IMG/VR virus record: IMGVR_UViG_3300010413_000108
Span: 1-33,000 of that record
Source of the DNA: a virus
Strand: one strand, 5' to 3'
Length of the DNA: 33,000 nt
The notes under the pieces are model-generated. The model was not told the DNA's origin and did not search any database. It saw only the letters and a program-made list of their open reading frames with translations. How positions within the stretch are numbered: the stretch's first letter is position 1; each line of letters begins with the position of its first letter. This document shows positions 13,527-21,338 of this stretch, in pieces. A program made the translations under genes and the position numbers.

Positions 13527-13551
13527 CTCACAAACGTAAAAGGAGAAATAT
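13527..13551 (+). repeat. Leader repeat CTCACAAACGTAAAAGG before the Sak4-like gene
   Basis: This leader includes the AAGGAG binding site of the gene at 13552. Copies occur at 14368-14382 (exact CTCACAAACGTAAAA) and, as a variant, at 14392-14417 directly before the SSB-like gene. Confidence 0.6.
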
Positions 13552-14319
13552 ATGGCCGTGAAATTCACGAACGTGCAAGACGCCATTGATGATAATGGTA
13601 TTAAAATTTTAGTCCATGGACCTGCAGGTGCAGGCAAGACTAAACTTTGCGCGACTACTGGTGTACCTACACTTATCATTAATGCAGAAGGCGGTTTGTT
13701 ATCTATTGCTGATGCACCGAGTTATATTAGAGTTGCTACAATCGAAAATATTCACGATTTATATGAAGTCTATAACTTGTTGCTAGCTAATCCTGGCGAT
13801 TTTGAATGGGTTATGCTTGATTCAATTTCAGAAATTGCTGAAGTTGTCTTAAGTAATGAAAAGGCTATCAGCAAAGACCCAAGGCAGGCATACGGTGAAT
13901 TACAAGAACAGCTCACCAAGTTGTTAAGAGCTTTCCGTGATTTACCAGACTATAATGTTATGATGACCTGTAAACAGGCTTACACGAAAGATGATTATAC
14001 AGGTATCACAATGTTTGGCCCATCATTGCCAGGAAGACGCCTACCGCAGGAAATTCCATACTTGTTTGATGAAGTTTTCGCGTTGCGTGCGGAAAAGAAT
14101 AATGAAGGCGTTATAGTGCGCTCATTACAAACTTTCCGCGATATGCAGTATGACGCAAAGGATAGAAGTGGCGCACTTAATGCTTATGAAGAGCCGAACT
14201 TGCAGATTGTTCGCTCTAAAATTCAATCACATGTTAAAGCACGTAAAGAGGAGGCTGAACAAGCTGTAACTAGCAGCGAGAATACTGCTGAATCAGCAGA
14301 AGAAGGTAACCAAGAGTAG
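13552..14319 (+). CDS. Sak4-like RecA-type ATPase (single-strand annealing/recombination)
   Basis: A 255-residue P-loop ATPase with Walker A GPAGAGKT (23-30) and a Walker B strand WVMLDSISEI near residue 85. Other features of the phage RecA/Rad51-like Sak4 group are a core lacking RecA's extra domains, the MMTCKQAYTKDD segment and an acidic C-terminal tail (residues 230-255). Known members promote annealing of single strands and cooperate with a phage SSB. The next gene is SSB-like and shares the leader repeat, which supports a functional pair. AAGGAG precedes the ATG. Confidence 0.8.
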   Translation: MAVKFTNVQDAIDDNGIKILVHGPAGAGKTKLCATTGVPTLIINAEGGLLSIADAPSYIRVATIENIHDLYEVYNLLLANPGDFEWVMLDSISEIAEVVLSNEKAISKDPRQAYGELQEQLTKLLRAFRDLPDYNVMMTCKQAYTKDDYTGITMFGPSLPGRRLPQEIPYLFDEVFALRAEKNNEGVIVRSLQTFRDMQYDAKDRSGALNAYEEPNLQIVRSKIQSHVKARKEEAEQAVTSSENTAESAEEGNQE

Positions 14320-14367
14320 TATGCTACTCGTTAGTTCTATAAAATTGCCTAACGTTTAATGTACTAG

Positions 14368-14417
14368 CTCACAAACGTAAAAACTTACTAACGCACAAAT
14401 GTAAAGGAGAAAGAAAT
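14368..14417 (+). repeat. Two leader repeats before the SSB-like gene
   Basis: CTCACAAACGTAAAA (14368-14382) and a variant beginning CGCACAAATGTAAAGGAG (from 14392) lie in tandem before ATG 14418. The second contains the ribosome binding site and matches the leader at 13527-13551. Confidence 0.6.
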
Positions 14418-14933
14418 ATGGCACAATTACCAGGTGGACAATTTAACGGCCAGAATCAAGCCCCTATGGAAAGCTTTGAGCCGTTGCCTCCAGGCGATTA
14501 TGTTGCACGCATTGTTGAATCGGAAATGAAACCTACCAAGGATAATACTGGCCAATACCTTAGCCTTATTTTCCAGGTTATGTCCCAAGGTTTTGAGAAC
14601 CGTAAGATTTTCAACAATCTCAACCTCGTAAATAAAAGCGCGAAAGCTGTCGATATTGCTAACCGCGAGCTCGGTGAAATCTGCCGCGCAGTTGGCAAGC
14701 CAGTTATTAACGATTCCCAGGAACTGCATGGTATTCCGATGCTGATCACTGTAAAGATTGAACCAGCAACTGAACGCTATGCCGCGTCCAATTCTATTAC
14801 CGGTTATAAACCCGCTTCTGGTGTTCCTGTGCCTCAAGCTTCTGCCGCAGGCATGTCAGCCCCTGCGCCACAGGCTGGGCAAGGAGCAGCAGCGCCACAG
14901 GCTCCCGCAGAAGAAAAGCCACCTTGGGCTTAA
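14418..14933 (+). CDS. DUF669-like single-stranded DNA-binding protein
   Basis: A 171-residue protein with an OB-like first part: LPPGDYVARIVESEMKPTK, YLSLIFQVMSQGFENRKIF and NLNLVNKSAKAVDIANREL. It ends in a flexible Ala/Pro/Gln-rich tail (about 130-165) closed by EEKPPWA. This pattern fits the phage DUF669 group, which is often next to Sak4-like proteins and is considered an SSB. The acidic-aromatic tip is the usual partner-docking tail. Codons include CTG and CTC more often than in the neighbours, and there is a strong terminator right after, both signs of high expression. Confidence 0.8.
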   Translation: MAQLPGGQFNGQNQAPMESFEPLPPGDYVARIVESEMKPTKDNTGQYLSLIFQVMSQGFENRKIFNNLNLVNKSAKAVDIANRELGEICRAVGKPVINDSQELHGIPMLITVKIEPATERYAASNSITGYKPASGVPVPQASAAGMSAPAPQAGQGAAAPQAPAEEKPPWA

Positions 14934-14945
14934 GCGGGTTTATTG

Positions 14946-14978
14946 TACGCACCTCTTTTTGAGGTGCGTATTCTTTTT
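14946..14978 (+). terminator. Rho-independent terminator after the SSB-like gene
   Basis: TACGCACCTC (14946-14955) and GAGGTGCGTA (14961-14970) form a perfect 10-bp stem with a 5-T loop, followed by TTCTTTTT. Confidence 0.9.
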
Positions 14979-15005
14979 CATTAGTTGTCTATGCGGGAGG
15001 CAATA

Positions 15006-15248
15006 ATGTCCTTAAAAAGAAAAGAAATGTCTGAGTTGTTAGAATTGCTCGACAATGTTGATGCAGCACAAGCTAGAAAAATTCAATTACGTCTTGTAGA
15101 ACTTGCGCCCCCTGGTACGGATAATGTAAAAGTCGCAATAAAAGCGTTTGACGCTTTAGACGCGGAAACATTAGATGTGTATCACTTCTTCAAAGAAATT
15201 CGCGCACAGTTTAATGATGAAGATTGGGAGGAACTTCTCAATGTCTGA
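15006..15248 (+). CDS. Small unknown helical protein (80 aa)
   Basis: GGGAGG seven bases upstream selects ATG 15006, although the frame is open from a TTG at 14985. The product starts MSLKRKEMSELLELLDNV and is mostly acidic helix. Its end overlaps the start of the Cas4-like nuclease by eight bases, and its last codons carry that gene's GGGAGG binding site. It may be a small partner of the nuclease; no family is recognised. Confidence 0.7.
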   Translation: MSLKRKEMSELLELLDNVDAAQARKIQLRLVELAPPGTDNVKVAIKAFDALDAETLDVYHFFKEIRAQFNDEDWEELLNV

Positions 15249-16101
15249 TTTAACTGCAATCCTACATACTACATACAATGCTGTTGAAAACAGGCAAATA
15301 GTAAAACCTGGCCGTTCATATTTAGGTATGTCAAGCATTGGTAAAGAATGCTCTCGTGCGTTATGGTACCAATGGCGTTGGGCCTATCCCGTTATATTAA
15401 CGCCACGTTCTCTACGCTTATTTGAGCGTGGAGATATGGAAGAAGAGCGCATTGTCCGCGATTTAAAAAATGCAGGTATCTTTTGTTACCGTGTTGATGA
15501 GCAGGGTAATGAGCACGAAATTACTGGCGAGATAGGTGAAGAACAGGAAGAAGTAGCACATTTTACTGGACATTGTTTAGGACATTTAGATGGCCGCGCT
15601 AGAAATATTCCAGAAGCGCCTAAAACAGATCATTTATTAGAAATGAAAACGATGGCTGAAAAGTATTTTAAAGCACTTGTTAAGTCAGGTGTACAAGAAA
15701 CTTTTCCGGAATACTATGCTCAGATGCAGATTTATATGTATTACACTGGTTTGAAAAGGGCTTTATTCGTAGCCACTAATAAGAATACGGAAGAACGTTG
15801 GTACGAGCGGGTGCATTATGATCCTGCCGTAGGCAATATGCTTAATCGGAAGATTTTAGATATTTTAACAGCTGAGGAACCACCTAAACGTATTTCAGAA
15901 ACACCCGACTTCTTTAAATGCCGTTGGTGTGCTGGTCGTGATGTTTGTTTCGGTACTAAAGAGCATCAACATAATTGCCGCACCTGTACAAGAGCAGATC
16001 TGCATGATGCAGGTGTTTGGAAGTGTAATGTTAGCGGCACTGACATACCATTAAATATTCAGCGCATTGGATGTGAATCGCATTATAAAACATTGCTATG
16101 A
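15241..16101 (+). CDS. Cas4/RecB-like PD-(D/E)XK nuclease with iron-sulphur cluster
   Basis: A 286-residue nuclease. The active site is visible as Asp117 (GHLDGRA) and Glu134-x-Lys136 (LLEMKTM), followed by a helix with Gln161/Gln163 (YYAQMQIYM). One N-terminal Cys (Cys37, GKECSRALWY) and a C-terminal group Cys227, Cys230 and Cys236 (KCRWCAGRDVC) match the 4Fe-4S arrangement of Cas4 and AddB-type nucleases. A further CxxC (Cys246, Cys249) near the end may bind zinc. It probably resects DNA ends for the Sak4/SSB recombination system. The start at 15241 has GGGAGG; the open frame continues upstream to 15175. The stop overlaps the helicase start (ATGA). Confidence 0.85.
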   Translation: MSDLTAILHTTYNAVENRQIVKPGRSYLGMSSIGKECSRALWYQWRWAYPVILTPRSLRLFERGDMEEERIVRDLKNAGIFCYRVDEQGNEHEITGEIGEEQEEVAHFTGHCLGHLDGRARNIPEAPKTDHLLEMKTMAEKYFKALVKSGVQETFPEYYAQMQIYMYYTGLKRALFVATNKNTEERWYERVHYDPAVGNMLNRKILDILTAEEPPKRISETPDFFKCRWCAGRDVCFGTKEHQHNCRTCTRADLHDAGVWKCNVSGTDIPLNIQRIGCESHYKTLL

Positions 16102-17729
16102 AAAATATAAAACTTCGTTGGTATCAGGTAGAAGCTATTGCTGCCTGTATCGATTATTTAGAGGAGAATCCTGGCAAGCATCCTTTAATTGTTTGCCCTA
16201 CAGGTTCTGGCAAATCCGTAATCATTGCTAAGATTGCGGAGGTAATCGAGCGCATACAAGAGCGCGAACCTGATGCTGTTATCTTAGTGGTTTCCCACGT
16301 AAAAGAAATTATCGACCAAGATGCAAAAGCATTAGAAGCACTTTTGCCTGGTAGAGTAGGTGTTTATAGTAGTGGCATGAAGCGCAAAGAGCGCAAGAGT
16401 ATTACGGTAGCTGGTGTGCAAAGTATTTATCGCAAGCCTTATTTATTCCGTAAAGCCACGCATATTATTGTCGATGAAGCGCATCTTATTCCGCCGGATG
16501 GCGAGGGAATGTACCAAACTTTATTCGAAGAGTTATGTAATGCCGTAGTTATTGGCTTAACTGCTACACCATTTAGATTAGGCAGCGGCTATCTTCATAC
16601 GGGCAACAAACGTTTATTTGATGAGCTTGTATACGAAGTCGACATTGTTAAACTTATTCAGCAAGGTTATCTTAGTCCGTTGCTTACTAAAGGATCTACA
16701 CAGGAACTAAGTGTGGAAGGTATTACTACGGTAGCTGGTGAGTTTAATACTAAACAGATGGAAGAGACTTTTGATAAGTTTGAAAAGACAAATGCCATCG
16801 TTGAAGAAATGGTGCAATATAAAGAAACAAGAAAAAGTTGGCTCGTATTCGCTATTGGTATTAGCCATGCTGAGCATATTGCGGAGGAGTTAAATAAGCA
16901 CGGTGTAATAGCCAAAGCCGTACACAGTAAACTATCAGGAGAAGTAAGGGATCGCTATGTACGGCAGTTCAAAGCAGGGCACATACAAGCCCTGGTAAGC
17001 GTCGCTACACTTACAACTGGCTTTGACCATCCTGCTGTAGACATGATTGCACTCGTACGCCCTACGAACTCTCCAGTGCTCCATGTGCAAATGATTGGGC
17101 GAGGTTTGCGCATTGCGGAAGAAAAAGAAAACTGCCTAGTATTAGATTTCGCGGGCAACATTATGCGCCTAGGTCCAATAAATGATGTGCATATTGCTGA
17201 GAAAGGCAAAAAGAAAGGCGTTGCACCAATTAAAACTTGTCCTAGTTGTCAAACGCACGTACCAGCATCGGCTAGAGCCTGTTATATATGTGGGCACGAG
17301 TTTAAGATAGATACTGAGAAGAAACTTACTACACAGGCACATGAAGTCGAAGCAATTAAAACTAGTAAGGGTCCTAGTAGTGCGTGGCATGATGTTACTC
17401 AAGTATTATATACGAAACATTTCGGGGCTAAAGGTACTTCATTAAAAGTGACCTATAGATGTGGTATGCGTATGTTTAATGAGTGGCTAGCTATCGGCAG
17501 AGGAGGTAGAGGTGGCTACATGGCTGACCATTGGTGGACTTACCGTTCACGCTTTGCAAAGCATCCGGAGTATTGGCCACCTACAGATGTTGACATTGCT
17601 TTAAAACGTATCAAACGAGGAGAATTAAATGAACCTACAAGAATACTTGTTGAAGAGGATGGAAAGTATCCGAGAATCGAACGCAGTGAGTTTGGAGTAC
17701 CAGAACAGATTGCTGCGAGTGGTTCATGA
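16098..17729 (+). CDS. SF2 DEAH helicase with C-terminal zinc ribbon
   Basis: A 543-residue superfamily 2 helicase. Visible motifs are a Q-like WYQVEAI, motif I CPTGSGKS (33-40), motif II DEAH (126-129), motif III TATP (155-158), and motif VI QMIGRGLR near 330. A four-Cys zinc ribbon (CPSCQTHVPASARACYICG) follows near 380-400. About 140 further residues have an unknown fold with aromatic patches (DHWWTYRSRFAKHPEYWPP). It is comparable to phage recombination helicases and is coupled to the nuclease upstream by ATGA, so the two may act together in strand resection. The last 101 bases also encode the start of the next gene. Confidence 0.9.
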   Translation: MKNIKLRWYQVEAIAACIDYLEENPGKHPLIVCPTGSGKSVIIAKIAEVIERIQEREPDAVILVVSHVKEIIDQDAKALEALLPGRVGVYSSGMKRKERKSITVAGVQSIYRKPYLFRKATHIIVDEAHLIPPDGEGMYQTLFEELCNAVVIGLTATPFRLGSGYLHTGNKRLFDELVYEVDIVKLIQQGYLSPLLTKGSTQELSVEGITTVAGEFNTKQMEETFDKFEKTNAIVEEMVQYKETRKSWLVFAIGISHAEHIAEELNKHGVIAKAVHSKLSGEVRDRYVRQFKAGHIQALVSVATLTTGFDHPAVDMIALVRPTNSPVLHVQMIGRGLRIAEEKENCLVLDFAGNIMRLGPINDVHIAEKGKKKGVAPIKTCPSCQTHVPASARACYICGHEFKIDTEKKLTTQAHEVEAIKTSKGPSSAWHDVTQVLYTKHFGAKGTSLKVTYRCGMRMFNEWLAIGRGGRGGYMADHWWTYRSRFAKHPEYWPPTDVDIALKRIKRGELNEPTRILVEEDGKYPRIERSEFGVPEQIAASGS

Positions 17730-17865
17730 CATGAATGTTTATATTCCTTGCAGTGAATGCGAATACAATATAAACAATACTTGCGATAAGTTCGGCGGTA
17801 GTGCATTACCGCCTGAAATTATGGCATTTGGGTGTGGCGAAGGCGAAGAAAGAATTCCGTTTTAG
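17629..17865 (+). CDS. Small Cys-rich probable zinc protein (78 aa)
   Basis: GAGGAG six bases before ATG 17629 opens a 78-residue frame that overlaps the helicase by 101 bases in another frame. The helical first half is followed by IPCSECEYNINNTCDKFG and PPEIMAFGCGEGEERIPF, giving four Cys in a likely metal site. The PPEI...GC ending is a pattern seen in small phage proteins of unknown function. The non-overlapping half is well ordered and the binding site is strong, so I consider it real. Confidence 0.7.
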   Translation: MNLQEYLLKRMESIRESNAVSLEYQNRLLRVVHDMNVYIPCSECEYNINNTCDKFGGSALPPEIMAFGCGEGEERIPF

Positions 17866-17892
17866 GAATTGACTATAACAGGATGATTTAAA

Positions 17893-18810
17893 ATGGCTAT
17901 TCAAATAACAAATGAAATGATTGAAGAACGTGCGCAAGAAACTGCGCGTGCATTACGAAATGCAGGTTTAATCGGACGCGTGCGTGAAGTAGGTGGTCAT
18001 CGTGTTCACAAACTGCCTGCTATATACGGAATACCGCGCGGTGGTATTCCGTGTGCTTATGCGCTTCAAGCCGCTCTTGGTACTGGTATTGTTGTCGATG
18101 ATATTAAACAAGCAAACATTATCGTCGATGATATTGTTGATAGCGGTTCGACAAGAGACCGCTACTTAGAAATGGCACCATCTGATGCTGTCTTCTGTAC
18201 ATTTTATGATGCAAGTAATCACGATGATTGGTTAGTATTTCCTTGGGAGGGGAATGAACTGCAAAGTGCAGCCGATATTCCTACACGGCTTTTGCAGTAT
18301 GTTGGGGAGGACGCCAAGCGTGGCGGCTTGGCAGAAACACCTATGCGCTTTCTAAAAGCGTGGAAGCATTTCACAAGTGGCTATGATGCTAACGTTGAAG
18401 ATGTGCTTAAGGTGTTTGAGGATGGCGCTGAGAAAGTAGATGAGATGGTACTGGTAAAAAATATTCCACTTTACAGCCAGTGCGAGCATCACATGGTTCC
18501 TTTCTTTGGTGTCGCGCATATTGCCTACATTCCAAACGGCAAAATTGTAGGTCTATCTAAACTTTCTCGCGTTACTGATATTTATGCTAGACGCTTGCAG
18601 GTACAGGAAAGACTTACCAATCAAATTGCTGACGCACTTGAAAAACACTTAAATCCAAAAGGTGTCGCAGTCGTTTTGGAGTGTAGGCATTTATGTATGG
18701 AAGCACGTGGTATTTCACAACAAGGCAGCACGACAATCACGTCCGCTATGCGCGGTGTATTCCGTGAAAGTGTGCAAACGCGCAACGAATTTATGGGGTT
18801 AATAAAATGA
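17893..18810 (+). CDS. folE: Phosphoribosyltransferase-FolE (GTP cyclohydrolase I) fusion
   Basis: Two domains in 305 residues. Residues about 1-120 resemble a type I phosphoribosyltransferase: [16 protein letters not shown] (43-58) and the PRPP loop [12 protein letters not shown] (76-87). Residues about 125-305 are GTP cyclohydrolase I, the first step toward preQ0, turning GTP into dihydroneopterin triphosphate. Zinc and catalytic residues Cys197, His199 and His200 (QCEHHMVPF) and Cys268 (ECRHLCM) are present, as are [20 protein letters not shown] and SAMRG. The FolE part begins near the usual start of the catalytic core. The role of the fused domain is unknown; supplying guanine nucleotide or handling a deazaguanine base are guesses. 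It is coupled to queC (ATGA). Confidence 0.88.
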   Translation: MAIQITNEMIEERAQETARALRNAGLIGRVREVGGHRVHKLPAIYGIPRGGIPCAYALQAALGTGIVVDDIKQANIIVDDIVDSGSTRDRYLEMAPSDAVFCTFYDASNHDDWLVFPWEGNELQSAADIPTRLLQYVGEDAKRGGLAETPMRFLKAWKHFTSGYDANVEDVLKVFEDGAEKVDEMVLVKNIPLYSQCEHHMVPFFGVAHIAYIPNGKIVGLSKLSRVTDIYARRLQVQERLTNQIADALEKHLNPKGVAVVLECRHLCMEARGISQQGSTTITSAMRGVFRESVQTRNEFMGLIK

Positions 18811-19496
18811 GTCACGTCGTATTATTTAGTGGTGGTATGGATAGTTTTATCGCAGCCCACAAATACCCGGAAGCAACTCTACTGCATGTAGATTTTCGTG
18901 AAAAGTACGAAGATAAACAACGCAAGGTGATTGAAAAAATTGCCCCGCGTACAGTAGAGATACTAGAAGGTCTTGATTTAAGCAAGTTTATCGCTGAGGA
19001 TGGTGTCTATTTACCAGGAAGAAATGTTCTGCTGATTACACTTGCATCGTTGTACGGCAATACGATTGTATTAAGTTCTTCTGCTGGTGCCAAACATCCT
19101 GACAAAGATGTTGTTTTTGCGCGCCATATGAGTGATACTCTTAGCTATGCTAAGAACACGGTATCACCTAAAAACGAATCATATACACGTTATGAAGTTA
19201 TAAGACCGTTTGGTGCTATGACTAAGTATGATATCGTTACGGAATATCTACAGCTTGGTGGTGATGTGCGCGATTTGTACTCGACTTCATCTTGTTATCA
19301 CCCTACGGAAATAGAGTGCATGAAATGCCGTAGTTGCCTGCGTAGATTAGTTGCTTTTGGTTTGCACGGATTCCGTTTAGATGAAGTGTATATTCACGCG
19401 CCGCGTATATCTCAACTACTGCGCGACAATCAATGGAGTGCGAATCCTGTTGAAAACGAACAGGCTATGAAATTGCTAAACAGACTACGCCCATGA
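18807..19496 (+). CDS. queC: QueC, 7-cyano-7-deazaguanine (preQ0) synthase
   Basis: QueC uses ATP and ammonia to turn 7-carboxy-7-deazaguanine into preQ0. The PP-loop SGGMDS is at residues 8-13, [16 protein letters not shown] at 69-84, and four zinc-binding Cys (163, 171, 174, 177) lie in [17 protein letters not shown]. Length 229 is typical, and there is no fused amidotransferase (Gat) domain. Its start overlaps the folE stop and its stop overlaps the start of the DpdA-like gene (both ATGA), so three modification enzymes are translated in a chain. Confidence 0.93.
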   Translation: MSHVVLFSGGMDSFIAAHKYPEATLLHVDFREKYEDKQRKVIEKIAPRTVEILEGLDLSKFIAEDGVYLPGRNVLLITLASLYGNTIVLSSSAGAKHPDKDVVFARHMSDTLSYAKNTVSPKNESYTRYEVIRPFGAMTKYDIVTEYLQLGGDVRDLYSTSSCYHPTEIECMKCRSCLRRLVAFGLHGFRLDEVYIHAPRISQLLRDNQWSANPVENEQAMKLLNRLRP

Positions 19497-20395
19497 ACTT
19501 GTATCTATCTGGCAGTTTGGTAAAAGGCGACGCTGAAATTATCGAGCGTATATTGCACCTCGACGGGTATAGGCTTTGCACTTATGCCTATCCTAAAGAG
19601 GCTGCAATTTATCTCGACATTGCAGACGCATTAGGTATTCGTGCGCACATGATGATGGATAGTGGCGCGTTTACTTCTTGGAATAGTGGCAAGCCTGTGC
19701 AGTTGGAAAAGTTATTAGCTTATAATATGGATATTTTAAATCGCTATGGTGATAGGCATGACTTCGTATTTATTTCGTTAGACGTTATGCCTGGAGAAAG
19801 AGGGCGTAAGCCTACTGAAGTAGAATTAAAACAAGGCATGAAAAAGTCTTATGAAAACTTTTTAGAATTACAGGCAGCCATACCATGCCCCGTACTGCCT
19901 GTTTATCACAGTGGTGAACCTTTGGCTTTGCGTAATATGTATCTCAATAAAACAGATTACATTTGTTTATCTATGAACCAGGGCATGGGTGAAAAATATC
20001 GCGTGGAATGGGCTACACGAGTACAAGTGCCTGGCGTTAAGATGCATGGTTTAGCTGCTACGGGTAATCAAATGATACAATACGTTGATTGGTTTAGCGT
20101 TGACTCTGCCGCATGGATTATGATGGCTGCTATGGGCACTATTTATTGGCCGACACCGCAGGGATTAACTGCGCTAAGTGTAAGTAATCAATCGCCTAAA
20201 AGAAAAGCGTATAACTCGCACGCAACTTCTGTTCCTATGGCAAAAGATGTAGCAGATATTATGGCTTCACGTGGTTATAAGTTAGATGATTTACAGGAAC
20301 ATCATAGGGTCCGAATGTTGTGGAATTTAGAAGCTTGGGCTAATAATAACTGGAAACGCACTCCTGTACAGATGCAAGGACTTTTCGATGATTAG
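19493..20395 (+). CDS. dpdA: DpdA-like DNA guanine transglycosylase
   Basis: A 300-residue protein of the TGT-like fold. MMMDSGAFTSW carries the Asp56 that corresponds to the substrate-binding Asp of tRNA-guanine transglycosylase. FISLDVMPG (Asp97), MHGLAATG (His185-Gly186) and WFSVDSAAW (Asp204, candidate nucleophile) follow in the order expected for a TIM barrel. The tRNA-binding zinc site of bacterial TGT is absent, as in phage DpdA proteins, which exchange guanine in DNA for a 7-deazaguanine. Position directly after queC, coupled by ATGA, supports this role. The exact base inserted cannot be read from sequence, but preQ0 is the local product. Confidence 0.85.
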   Translation: MNLYLSGSLVKGDAEIIERILHLDGYRLCTYAYPKEAAIYLDIADALGIRAHMMMDSGAFTSWNSGKPVQLEKLLAYNMDILNRYGDRHDFVFISLDVMPGERGRKPTEVELKQGMKKSYENFLELQAAIPCPVLPVYHSGEPLALRNMYLNKTDYICLSMNQGMGEKYRVEWATRVQVPGVKMHGLAATGNQMIQYVDWFSVDSAAWIMMAAMGTIYWPTPQGLTALSVSNQSPKRKAYNSHATSVPMAKDVADIMASRGYKLDDLQEHHRVRMLWNLEAWANNNWKRTPVQMQGLFDD

Positions 20396-21338
20396 CACTC
20401 TAAAATTAATTAAAGGCGCTGTAGCCACTAAGAATTTAGTGCCAGTGTTAACTCATTTGCACATCTATGACAAACGCATACAAGCAACGAATGGTATTGT
20501 CAGCATTGATGCACCATTTCCTTACTTTGATGACTTACGCATAACAGTGCCGGCGCAAAAGTTTATTAAAGCTGCTGAGATATGCAAGGGTGAGTTTGAT
20601 GTAAATATAACAAAGGCAGGCAAGCTTAGTATAAAGAAAAAGAAATTTCGCGCATTGCTACCGTTAAGTGAGAATGAATCATTCCCTTTAATACTGCCTA
20701 CTATACAAACAACACCTATCAATGTAGATATATTGCCTATACTGCGCCAACTAGAGCCATTTATAAGTGAGGACGCATCACGCCCTTGGTCGCGTTCTAT
20801 ACATTTTAAAGATGGCTACGCATACGCGACAAATAATATTGTTATAGCGAGAGTGCCTGCACAGGGTGTGCCTAACATTACTATTCCAGCTCCAGGCATT
20901 GATGAGTTATTGCGCGTAAACTATCCACCAGTTAGCATCGATGTAGCTGAGTACATGCTTATATTTCATTTGCCAGGTAATGCATGGATAGCATCTTCTC
21001 TGATAGAAGAAAAATGGCCTGAAGTAGAACATTTAATACCTGAATGCAATCCTGAACCATTGCCAGACAATTTTTTAGAATCTCTGCAAAAGATATTGCC
21101 CTTTTGTGAAGACCCTAAATTTCCAGTTATACATTTAGGCGCATTTGGCATGGCTACTGCTGAAGGTGATTCACAAGCTATGCTAGATATAGGTGACTTC
21201 CCTGAATGTAAATTTAGGGCTGAACCATTGATGCAAGTCGCAGAGCGTGCATACGCTATCGACTTTTCTAAATACCCAGCGCCCTGTCCTTTTATAGGAG
21301 ATGATGGATTAGTTGGTGTAGTAGTAGGTATGCGCTGA
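20388..21338 (+). CDS. Sliding-clamp-like protein (DnaN-type fold)
   Basis: A 316-residue protein. Its N-terminus (LKLIKGAVATKNLVPVL, then a strand, THLHIYDKRIQATNGIVSI) follows the pattern of the first domain of DNA polymerase III beta clamps. The repeats of strand-rich modules (TVPAQKFIKAAEICKGE, LSIKKKKFRALLPLSENESF) continue through about three domains. It is directly upstream of, and overlaps by one base, the DNA polymerase gene, which fits a processivity factor. It overlaps the dpdA stop by eight bases. Similarity to clamps is structural in flavour and not motif-perfect. Confidence 0.65.
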   Translation: MISTLKLIKGAVATKNLVPVLTHLHIYDKRIQATNGIVSIDAPFPYFDDLRITVPAQKFIKAAEICKGEFDVNITKAGKLSIKKKKFRALLPLSENESFPLILPTIQTTPINVDILPILRQLEPFISEDASRPWSRSIHFKDGYAYATNNIVIARVPAQGVPNITIPAPGIDELLRVNYPPVSIDVAEYMLIFHLPGNAWIASSLIEEKWPEVEHLIPECNPEPLPDNFLESLQKILPFCEDPKFPVIHLGAFGMATAEGDSQAMLDIGDFPECKFRAEPLMQVAERAYAIDFSKYPAPCPFIGDDGLVGVVVGMR

